The notes below the pieces were generated by a model that saw nothing but the letters and a program-made list of their open reading frames with translations, was not told the origin of the DNA and searched no databases. Source: Cycas panzhihuaensis (Eukaryota > Cycadophyta). Taken from it: 64,000 nt of DNA. Made by a program: the position numbers and the translations under genes. Shown in pieces: positions 8,831 to 19,272 of this stretch. Numbering within the stretch: the first letter of the stretch is position 1; each line of letters begins with the position of its first letter. The DNA lies in contig CM041465.1 in the NCBI GenBank assembly GCA_023213395.1, positions 119,605,741 to 119,669,740 of the forward strand, in the 5' to 3' direction.

Positions 8831-10903
8831 GCGGTGCAAAGGTAGACAAGCTAAAAAACATAAAAGATGGCCCGAAGGAGAGCCAAACCTTAATCAAAGA
8901 GGAATGAGGGGCAATCCTGAAGGTAGCCAAGCAGATTTAGATGGATTTTGACTGGTTTCTTGGGTGTTTTACAGGCAGTTATCACAGTGGACAATCACGA
9001 GAACATAGGAGTAATTATACTTAGCTTTATCGAGATGATGTCTCGAGGAGACCGATAAATGCTAGGGAGGTATGGCCTATTGAAGGCCATCCAGACACCA
9101 CAGTATGCATCTGACCAGTACCTCTTAGTAGATATAGTCTTGCATTGGGATCGATGGAGGCATGTATTCCATCTCCCCTAAGTGGGAGACGTTACTGCCA
9201 CATTAAGAGATATTAGGAGGATCCTAGGAGTGCCAATGGCAGGAGCACCATCATTGCTAGGTGCATTGCCTAGCAATGATGTTGTACACAGGGAGGTAGT
9301 GATCTATTTCATAAGTCAAGACCAGTGGAAGAGGAGGGGCATTCCTGTACATAGTAAGATCATGTCCAAGATTCCTCGTGTGAGGAAATTGATTACATTG
9401 TGTATTCTATTTTGGATATCTCAGAAATAGAATTATAAGGACATACCCAATGGGTGGATGGATGCTATGAGGAGATGTGAGGCTAGGGAGAGGTTGGATT
9501 AGGCCACGTTAATAGCGATAAACTTGATCACCCAGTTAGACACCATCAGGGTAGTTGGGAGAGGAGGACTATCCTACAACACACTATTACAGTGTTGGTT
9601 CTTCGATCATCTTGGGGCAGTGGAACCACCAAGAGGACCACACCCAATTTTAGCATGGGCTCCCATGGTCCATGGGTGGTAGAGTCAGATAAAGGGAACT
9701 GAGGACCAGGCACACATCAGGCATTTAGTGGAGGCTATATCACTAGACCTCCTCACTATGGAAGACTATACATCAGATCCACATAGAGGGGTGAGGTGGG
9801 ATAGTGATGATTAGGTAGGAGGAGTAGGAGGTACCCCTACCGATAGAGATGATGACAATGGAGATGATGGGGGGGATGGGACTGACGCATCAGGGGTAAC
9901 ATGTGGTGAGGCAGGTCCATCAGGGACCGTGGGGAGGAGAGGCAGGACCATCAGGAGTCGCAAGAGGAGAAGCAGGTCCTTCAAAGACTATAGGGAGAGG
10001 TGGAGTATCCCAAACACTAGTCTAGAAGCTGAGGATAGTGGGGAGAGTCTAAGCAGTGACAACACCAGAAGAGAATGGTAGAGGTGCCTTAGCAGGTCAG
10101 GCGGTCGAAGAGGTGGTATCAAAGGAGGAGGAGGTACCAGCAGTAGGGGGAGGGCTCGAGGAGGAGGTGATCATTCGAGTCAGGAAGTCGACAGTCCCAA
10201 TAGGTGAGATGCTACCTTTTTCCATCGTCTTTTGATCACTGGATATCTAGTTGCTTTGTTCTATTTGGTTTGTTTAGTGTATATATGGATATATATACTA
10301 ACATGTGGCATGTGGGATTTTGCAGGAGTAGTGGACATTGGGAGGTTAGTTGAGGTAGTAGTCTAGGAGATGTTCCCCCGGGCCTACACAGAAGGGCAAC
10401 CTCCTATCCAGGCAAAAGAGGAGCCACAATGGGTAGGGGCCCACATGGTGGCATTCTCCCCATTAGTAAGGGCCAGAGACATGTGGGTAGCAGAGTCCCA
10501 GGAATGCAAGGTATGAGTGGGACAGCTATAGGGAGAGCTAGATGCGACCTAAGCAGAGAGAGATGCTCTACGAGGCTAGGTCCAAGCTCTAGAGGCTCAG
10601 GGAGGAGTAGGCAGTGATGCAGAGAGTTACATCAGGATAGCAGTGCTAGAGGAGCGGCTCTGAGGAGTGGAGGATGAGAGGGATCATATCCAAGCATGAT
10701 ACAATCAACTGGTGGACTAGATGGTGTCAAGGTCATCGCGGAGTAGGACATATACCCACACAGTAGTGACAACCCTGAGGAGGCCTCAGGACGAGGGGAG
10801 CAGGAGCTCCTAGAGGCGGAGGAGGAGTCTAGGAGGCATATGGTCCCCATGAGAGGGATCACATAAACTAGGAGATGATACCCCAGGAGCAGGGCAACAT
10901 TAG

Positions 10904-11668
10904 AGAGTAGAATATACTAGTTTTGATTTAGGAAAGCAGTGGACTTCCACGGAGTCACCATATGTTGCTACATGATTGTACTCCTCCCTGCAAGGATTTC
11001 GTCTTCCTACAGATGATGTACCATACCATTTGTATGATATAACACATGATGATTTCATGTATATAAATGGGGCCATTGGCACCCCATTTGATATATGCTG
11101 CTATGTGTGATGACATATGGTGATGGATGATGTTGTATTTGCTCTTATGTGTATGTTTGTGTGTATATGTATGAGAGTACACGAATGCACGAGGAGCTAT
11201 TAATCATGATGTTTTGAGTTGATTATTATATGGTTTATGTTAGAGGATTGTTTGAGTTACACACACTTCCTTTCATGTAGGGCCATATCCCTAGCAGGCG
11301 CACACACAGTCACCATGAGCAGTGGCAATGGAGATATGTGAGGCCAGGAGATATGGTAGCATACATGTCCATATAGGAGCATAGTGAGATATGTAAAGGA
11401 GGTGCTAGTGGGAAGAGAGTGACAATACTCCAGCACGCCATCCTAGTTGGGGAATATTTCCAAGATCAGGAGCGACAGGGACAATAACATATCTAATTAA
11501 GAAGACAGGGCCCCTAGAGAAAGGAAGACAAGGGGTTCTGCAAGAGGAACCCAGAAAAATAAGAAGGCCACCCTAAGTCGCCATTCCACCTATGACTAGG
11601 GGGAATGGGGATGCGCCTAGGGTGGTAGTTTAGGCTCATTTTGGAGTGAAAAAGGAGGAGTGACATAG
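10904..11668. other. convergent spacer between antisense gene and integrase end (A)
   Basis: The 3' ends of the antisense gene and of pol face each other across this spacer. It contains AT-rich microsatellite-like stretches and a block near 10960-11060 shared with C (54830-54970) and B (26520-26650). No coding frame is supported. Any terminator or poly(A) signals would be expected here, but I cannot assign them. Confidence 0.45.
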
Positions 11669-14600
11669 TCATGCATAAAATTTCTTTAGGAATTTTCTAT
11701 TAATAGCCTTCTCGAATTTGAGGCCCTCTAGGGTGGTGATCCTATAAGCATCATTCCCAAGGCTCTCGAGAATAATAAAGGGCCAACCTATTTGGGTCTG
11801 AATTTGGTCAGGCAATCATGAAGATATTCTAGTTTGAGGATGTAGTCCCCGGGATGCAAAGGACAAGAACGAAGGTGTTTATTGTATGTCCTTTGTTCCC
11901 TAGCCTTAGAGGTGAGGTTGGATTGGTAGGTGGCCAAACGCTTCTCATCCAAGGCCTTGAGGTCTAAGAGGTGAGCCTGGCAGATAGAGTCCTCATCGAC
12001 AAGACCTCAGAGAGAGACCCGTAAGGAAGGAATCTCCACTTCCAATAGGAGAACCACCTCTATTTTGTAGACTAAGAAAAAAAGAGTCATTCCTGTAGCC
12101 ATACAGATAGACCTGCGATACGCCCATAGAGCGGAAGAGAGCTGGAGATGCCAATCTCTTTGAGCTTGGGCCATGGTTTTCTTTAGAATATTTATAAGAG
12201 TTTTGTTGAATGATTCAACCTGGCCATTGGCCTAGGGGTAATAGGGAGAGGAAGTTTTGTGAGAAATGTTAAATTACTCACAAAGCTCATCCATCTCCTT
12301 ATTACAAAAAGGAGTCTCATTGTTCGTGATCAAGACATTAAGAACTCTAAAATGGCAGATGATATGCTGGTAGATGAAGGTGACTATCATCTTACCAAGA
12401 GTAGTGGTCAAAGGAATGGCTTTTGCCCATTTAGTAAAGTACTACGTAGCAGTCAAGATAAACTTGTGCTGCAACGAAGAAGATGGGGATGTAGCTCCAA
12501 TAAGGTCTAGTCCCCATTAAGAGAAGGGCCATGGAGATGTGATCATATGGAGAGCCTTGGAAGGAAAGTGGGTAATGTTGGCATGCTCCTAGCATCGCCG
12601 ACATCTCAGGGCGTAGGCATGGGCATCCTTAAAGAGGGACGGCTAATAATACTCCATACAGAGGATCCTTTGGGCCATGGATTGCCTCCAAAAGTGGCTC
12701 CCACAAATGCCATTGTGGCATTCATAGAGTATTTTGTTCGCTTCATTAGGGTTGACACAACGAAGAAGGATCCCATTGAAGGATCTTTTATACAATACTT
12801 TACCCATAAGGAAGTATCGTCGGCAAGAGTCTTAATCTGAGACCTAACTTTGTTGCTAGATTCGGGGTGATACTGCTACTAAGCGAGGTATTGCACGATG
12901 TCCCCATACCACTCACTATTAGCAAGTGGATGAAAAGGAGAGTCTTGAATAGTAAGGATGGGCTCGTCAGGGAGAGAATCATCAACGAGAACATCTAAAG
13001 GATTTAAGATAGGAGTGTCAGCAAGCTGCTCGACCACTACCATCCCCTTCTTTAACTTCTTATTAACAATTTGGAGGTTAAATTCTTGAAGGAGGACAGT
13101 CCACTTACTAGTCCTACCTGTCAGGTCAGGTCAGGTGAGTAAATAATGCAGGGTATCAGATTGAATGATCACCCAAGTGGAATTTCCAAGCAAGTAGTGC
13201 CTAAACTTTTTGGTTGCATGTACCAAGGAGACACTCCTTCTCAGTGGGAGAGTAGTTAAGTTCAATAGCCACGAGAGTGCGACTGATGAAGTAAATGGCC
13301 CTCTCGGTTCCTGAGTCATCCTCCTGGGCTAACATGGCGTCCAGGGACTCATTAGTAGCTGAGGTATAAAGGATTAATGGCCTATCAAAGAGAGGGGGCA
13401 CCAATGTTGAGGTAGAAGTGAGGGTTTCCTTGAGTTCTTCAAATGGTTTTTGGGCCTTGGAAGACCAAACAAATGGGGCCCTCTTCTTTAATAGGTTAGT
13501 GAGCGATTTGGCATTTGTGGCAAAGTTTGCTAAGAAATGCCTAAGAAATCCAAGCCTACCTAAAAATGACTTAATCTGTCATTGGGTTTTAGGAGGTAGC
13601 ATGTCAAGGATGGCTTTGACTTTATTGGGGTCAATTTGGATCCCTTATTTTGACACAAGGAAACTAAGGAGTTTGTCGGTTGTTATCACAAATACGCATC
13701 TAAGAGGGTTGAGACTCACATGGTATTTGCAGCATCGTGTGAAGATGGCCCATAAATTAGAAGGATGATTGGCGCTAATGCGTGAGAGACCCATCATATC
13801 ATCCATTAAGACCTCCAAAGATTTGTTGATAAGGTCATAGAAAATGAACTGCATCACCCTTTGATAAGTAGCGCCTGCATTCTTTAATCCAAAATGCATC
13901 TCTTTACAGGTGAAAGTACCCCACAGAGTAGTGAAGGCCATCCTATGAAGGTCTTCAGGAGAGATCTGAATTTGGTTGTAACTGGAAAAGCCATCCATTA
14001 AGGACATGACTTTGAAACTGGCGGTTCAATCAATAATTTGATCGATGAAGGGAAGTGGGAAATTGTCCTTAGGACATGCGTTGTTGATGTCACATAAATT
14101 AACACATATCTAGATTGTCTCATTCTTTTTTAGCAATGGGGATAATGTTGGACACCCACTTAGGGTAGTCGATGGAAGTGATATATCCTGCATCTAGGAG
14201 TTTCTCAACTTCCATTTTAATAGTAGCTGAGAGCTTAAGATGAAGAGGGCATTACTTCTGACGCACAGGGCGAGCACTAGGAATAGTAGTAAGGTTGTGG
14301 GTAATGATTAAAGGGTTAATTCCCTTTATATCGGAATAGTCCCATGCAAAAACATCTTGAAACTCCTGGAACAGAAGGGTATACTCCTTCATTTCATTAA
14401 GAGAGCATTCTTCTCCTACCTTAATGACCTTGCATGGGGCAAGGACTATGTCCTGGGTTGTCCCTATGCACATGGCATTCCCCTCTTTAAAGTGAAGGGG
14501 GGCTCGATTAACAGGAAGGGATGGAATAAGAGATGGAATTGGGTCAGCGAGGGAAGACCTAATAGCCAAGACCTTCTGGTGGCCAAGCCTATGGTGACTA

Positions 14601-15958
14601 TAAGGAAGGTTAGGCATAGAGCTCGTTAAGTGCTCAAGTAGGGCTTTGTCATTCTCAAAGTAATCCACCCCATGGATGACCACACTTCAAGAAGACGAAG
14701 GGAGAGAGGAAGTAGAGGTAGTGGGAGCATGGTGGTCATCACACCACTCAACATACCCGAAGGTCTCTCTGGAAGAGTTGGGAAGAGGTCCCCCACAAGG
14801 GATAACAAGTGGCTCCCTGACTTCATTATCTACGTGCGGCAACGAAGGGGAAGACTCAAGGAGCACCTGATCAACAAGGGTGATGACATAAGACATAAGA
14901 GAAGAATTAGTTTCTCTAATGAGGGAGGTTCCAGATTGAGATATAGAATGAAGGAGGTGCCCCCTACTCGTGCCTAAAAGGGAAATAGGATGAGGGAAAT
15001 CCTTATCCTTACCATCAAACTCATCGTCACTAAGGATGGTAAGGTACCCGTAGCTTCTGACATGAATAGGGGAAAAATACATGAGGTTGGAAGAAGCAGA
15101 TGAAGGGTCTCCTTCCAAAGGAGATAGGTCAGGGATGTGAATAGAATAAGTAGAGGCATAGGTAGAAAGGCCGTTGTCGCCCTTTGCTTGGCCATGAGCT
15201 ACTTAACAGGATTAACATGGTTGTTTAGTGGGAGGAAGCTCCTGGGAGACGACTTTCATTTACCCTTCGTGGATGAATTTAAGTTGTCCCCAATGGGACG
15301 AGCACACGACTCCTATCTGGTCAAGCCATGGGCATCCCAACAAAAGATTGTAGTTGATGTTGATGTCAAGGACTATAATATTAGTGAGGACAATCTTGTC
15401 CTCAAGAGTAAGAGAGATAGACACCGATCCAAAGGGTGTCTTTCTGCTACCATCATAGCCTTGACACTACCATAGAACTGGCTCTAAAGTTGGTATGCCA
15501 AGCTCTTGCATAACACGCAAGGGCATGGCATTAATGGAAGAACAATTATCAATAATGGTTCTTCGTAAAGTACAGTCAGGAGTATTAATAGTAATAGTGG
15601 AAGGGAAGTGCCATTACCGCTCCCTTTCGCTAGCAGGGGGAAGATCCTTAAGATCAAAGGAGATGACAGGTTCATGACTTGGGATGACACCCAAGGCATA
15701 AACGGGCATGTCACCTAATCCTAGGGCTTCTAAGAGAAGTGTGCACTATTCAAGGTAGCTCCTCAAGATGTCCATTATGGACATTCTGGTGGCCACGGTA
15801 TGAAGTTCATCAATGACAGAGAAAGGCTTCCCTTTTGCAGTGGGTTAGGGAAGAGCCCTTTAAAAGTCGTAATGAACGAGGCACATGGGAATGGTCTTGG
15901 GGAGTGAAGGGACTTCTGGAAGAGGGTCAAGGTGAGATATGGATGAAGAGGCACTACT
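11669..15958 (-). pseudogene. gag-pol, downstream part (protease, RT, RNase H, integrase), element A
   Basis: Continues from the gag half at 37566-40014 across the copia insertion. In order on the minus strand: gag C-terminal linker and aspartic protease region (about 15.5-15.9 kb), linker, RT (about 14.3-13.6 kb) with catalytic LMDDMM intact, pol RNase H (LYTSATNES, where the first Asp is Ser), and integrase (12.9-11.7 kb) with GQVESFNKTL and end KFLKKFYA. The second integrase catalytic Asp reads Asn (ITNNET). Several stops and frame changes are present. Copies, processes and integrates the element in intact relatives. No chromodomain follows the integrase core, as expected for Tat. Confidence 0.82.
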
Positions 15959-16360
15959 TATTGGGTAATGTGACAACAACAGTTAGGAGGCTAAAATTTT
16001 GACACGTTGGCACTGTGATTTCCCCCCAAACCTTCTTCGGGGGTTCCAAGGAGGGTGGGAGCCCCCCTTGGCCAGGGGGATATGGGGGGCATGGAATTTC
16101 CCCTACAAAGAGGGGGTTCGGGGGCTTTAAATTGTAAAGAGAATCAGGGTCATTTGCTAAAAATACCCTAGATTCAATGGTCGAGATTTGTGCCTTGGAT
16201 GACCCTCTTATGTAGCCTGATTTAGGGCATTTTTCATTTATGTTGATGATGTTCAATGTACTGTGTGAGTTGGGGTGGCTAGTTATTATTGCTGTGAGCA
16301 CTCTGCTACAAGATTATATACATTTTCTCCATTCTACAACAATAAAGATCGATACCTTTC
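15959..16360 (+). repeat. left LTR of copia E, first piece
   Basis: Begins TATTGGGTAATGTGAC, where the right LTR has TGTTGGGTAATGTGAC, so the terminal TG has probably decayed to TA. It stops at the target duplication CTTTC (16356-16360) of element B and resumes at 32662. It lacks a 40-bp segment present in the right LTR at about 37085-37125. Confidence 0.88.
16356..16360. repeat. target site duplication of element B (left copy)
   Basis: CTTTC, repeated exactly at 32657-32661. The uninterrupted copia LTR at about 37350 has a single ACCTTTCCTG, proving the insertion site. Confidence 0.93.
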
Positions 16361-19105
16361 TGTTTCCCGGCTACTGGGAATGGATACAGGGAGGTCGACT
16401 CAGGTAAGTGCAGGTATGTTTTTCACTTTACTTTTGCTTCTTGTGAGGAGTACTTACTTGCATGCTACATGTTTTTCATAGGTGGTTTGCACCATCTACA
16501 CCTCTTTAGCCTATGACGACTATAACGGGGGCACACTTCCAGTAAGTGTGACACCCTGGTGGCCGCGTCACCTCTCACAATCTTCCCTACTCCCCTTAAG
16601 GCTTATTCGACTTATGTGATAATTATTTGTTATGTTGTTTTATCACCGCTTAGTCTCCTTGTTGTGTCCTTGGGCCCCTTGATTACTTTTTTTGGTTCTT
16701 GGTCCTTTGTTTGCCCCTGGGTAGGTGGGCCCGCCCCCCTGCTGGCCTCCTAGTGCATGGCCTGTAGCCCTGGCTGGCTGTTTGGGCTAGTTTGTCCCTT
16801 TGGCCCCACACCATGATAGAGTTCCTGGTACCGCGGTATTTATCATGGTGCGACTGTTATAAACTATTTTTTAAACCCACCATGGCAATTCTCATATTTA
16901 TTACAGAATTACCACGTGTCCTTCAACCCACCTCAGTGCCAGGTAAGCCCTAATCGCTCGATTAGGGTTGGGGTTGAGTATTTAAGCTATTCTCAAGTCA
17001 TTTTTTGGATCTTTTGGCTTTTTTTCAAAGGAACACGAAGGAAATTCGCCCTGCTCTCTGCTATGCTCTTCTGCTCTACTGCACTCTCAAGACCTGCAAC
17101 TACTCCTCTGTGCCCAGCCCTCCTTAGGCCTCACTGTGACATGTTCACAACGCATTGCATGCCCCAGAGGGGGCATTCTTGAGGAGTTTTCAGGATCTCT
17201 TTGCCTAGGCAAGCACCGAGTTATTTCAGAAGTGGGATTTCTCTCAGCCTTCTCAGCAGGGGATCCATACCTGCTGCATCTCAACCTTCTTCATAGGTTT
17301 TTAGCCTCTTCTCAGTAGGCTCTTACAGAGGCAAATGCCTCCTCACTTTCCTTGAGGTATTTGTTGATTTAAAGCTCTTTTCTTGCTCAGTTCATGCCTA
17401 ACATTGTGCATGCTTGTTGCTAGTTTCCTTTTCTTAGTTTCTAGAGCTTGTCTTTTGATTTGTTGTAGCTATTTCTTTGTTGTTTGAGGCTCCTCTCTTG
17501 CATTTCATGCCCAGGACTGTGGTATAAAAGGATTTCACAGGGTTTGGGATAGAGCTGGGTGGATTCTATACCACCCTTGCTCTCCTAAAAGGTTTTTGCC
17601 CTCCAAACCCTCCTCTTTTGCCCCCATGTTGTCCCTGGAGTGGATAAGGGATTAGGGGATCATTTCTAGCTGCTAAAACTGGCATTTACACCTATTGCAA
17701 TGCTGGTTTGCATGCCTATTTCTCCCATTCAGGTAACGCATAAGCCCCAGAGGCTCCTTCTAGCTCAACTCCTCCCTCAATAGCCTGGTTTGCTCCCTAT
17801 AACACTCCGGTCCATTGTGGACTTCCTTGAGCTCCCTTTGTACTTTTGTTACCCCTATTTATAGCCAGTTTTTACAGCCATACTCTCGCAGCCACGTGGC
17901 TCCTTAGGGGAGAGTTGGGTTGCCCTTTGTGGAAAGTGGGTCACTTCGATGCTCACCTATTTACATACCTTTCATTTGGGTATTTTTAGACTATAGTCTG
18001 TTGCTGTAAACTTGTGATTGGTGTGTACTAACGTGTATGTATAGAGATCTAGCTTTTGGCATATGCATATATATATATTGGTGCTCTTCTTCGTATTGTT
18101 AGCCTCCTTTCCCCAGAAGGGAATCTTTGTGTTTAGTTGCAGATAAAAAGAGAACGTGAGGAACTTCTCCTCCCTTCTTTCTACTAGGTAAGTGAATCCA
18201 TTTGATTTTGTTATAGCATTCCATTTTCACTATCGTTTTCCTTTTCATTTCCAGTATTTTATTGTTACTCTCCAGGGAAGGTAAGGAAGCCCCACGTTCT
18301 ACCCCACTGTGACTTTTTGTCGCTTGTTTCATGGAATAACTTGAAGCATCTAGTGGGAGCATCGCCGCCTCAACCACGCCTTTATCCCAGGTATGTGAAC
18401 TTACTTTGCTTCATTCTTTCCATTTTAAAAAGGTTGCATGGTAGTAATTTAGAGAACATAAAGGAAAAGGGAAATCAACCTCTTTTGTTTGCATGTTGTA
18501 TATTGCACTTTACATACCATACCCATTTAGGAAGAAGGACTCCTAGGAATTATTCCTTGGCCTTTTCCCTTAGCTCGTAAACCTTATCCTTACCCCCTTG
18601 GCTTGTTCTATTTGATTCAGTTTTCTTGCATACATCCTAGCTCTCTCACTTCTTTTGGTTGTACCCTCAAGGGAGGATTTTGGGGCGATTGATCACTCCC
18701 ATCCTCTTCCTCTTTCCTCAGTTCTATTTGCTTAGCCAAATAACCGAGAACGTCTTAGTCGTGCCATAGGCTATTTGCCTACCTTGCTTCTGGTCGTTTC
18801 CCTCTGCCGTAGGGAAACCTTCGGGGATTCTCTTCCTCCCCTTCTGGCCATCCAAGGGTGGGAGGACTTTCCTCCGAAGCCTATCCAAGCTACCTTTTTG
18901 CCTTCCCTCTTCCTAGTTAAAGTAGGGGAACCACCCTTAGGTAGTTGGGTACCATCCGTAGGTCCTGAACTTGTGCTCTGGTATACGGGGAGCCCTGCGT
19001 GGTACTCGCCTTGCTCATAGGATTTTATTCGTACCGTCAATACCATTGTTGATCACCCTCGCTATTCCTACTTAGCTAGGTGGTTATCCCGTAGACGCAC
19101 ATTCA
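16361..19105 (+). repeat. 5' LTR of element B (2745 bp)
   Basis: Pairs with 29920-32656 (2737 bp); the two align throughout with scattered substitutions and small indels. It starts TGTTTCCCGGCTA and ends GCACATTCA. It contains a 20-bp palindrome and a TATA-like box at 16948-16985. Short frames in it are not conserved between copies. Confidence 0.92.
16948..16985 (+). promoter_or_regulatory. U3 palindrome plus TATA-like box (B 5' LTR)
   Basis: CCCTAATCGCTCGATTAGGG is a near-perfect 20-bp inverted repeat, followed 11 nt later by TATTTAAG. The pair is conserved at 30506-30543 and, on the minus strand, at 50174-50211 in element C. Position and conservation fit the LTR core promoter with a binding site for a dimeric factor (inference). 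Confidence 0.6.
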
Positions 19106-19106
19106 C

Positions 19107-19125
19107 TGGTGACCATACTAGGGAC
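19107..19125 (+). promoter_or_regulatory. primer binding site, element B
   Basis: TGGTGACCATACTAGGGAC starts one base after the LTR. In C the same site reads TGGCGACCATACTGGGGA. The first bases TGGCGAC fit a tRNA 3' end ...GTCGCCA, which I recall for a plant tRNA-Arg and for Tat-type primer sites. The tRNA identity is not verified. Confidence 0.7.
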
Positions 19126-19272
19126 TTGCTAGTAAGGGAGCTAGTCTTCATCCCTTCTTGTTGGTATTGCTACCTTTGGGTGGTTCCTTCCACTTTATCT
19201 CTTTTGTTGGGCAGCCCCTAATGTGCACTCTTTGTGGCTCTTCACTTCTTCTAAAGTGTTAGCAAGCTTTGT

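Larger units (their letters stand above)
8451..10903 (+). pseudogene. antisense PMD-like gene, element A copy, three exons
   Basis: Gene on the strand opposite to element A. Proposed exons are 8451-8474, 8975-10203 and 10326-10903. Exon 1 is ATG plus seven codons (MVVARPDP), joined in phase 0 (donor CCG|GTGAGTG, acceptor TTTTACAG) to exon 2. From 8975 exon 2 reads about 318 codons with no frameshift: HVFHLP near residue 71, DI.RILGVP..G, ALPSND, VRKLITLCILFW and TLLQCWFFDHL near residue 211. These resemble the plant mobile domain (PF10536) of MAIN-like proteins and several transposons. An acidic Gly/Asp and Gly-Pro-Ser linker follows; a 1-nt shift lies near 9950. Intron 2 (10204-10325) splits a Gly codon (G|GA). 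Exon 3 encodes a charged, coiled-coil-like tail with LEERL and RDHIQ. About a dozen TAG/TAA/TGA stops, mostly C-to-T type, make it a pseudogene. The domain call rests on motif memory, not a search. Confidence 0.7.

Noticed and set aside
16948-16967. CCCTAA-like motif as a telomeric repeat
   Set aside because: Only a single palindromic occurrence per LTR, with no tandem array.
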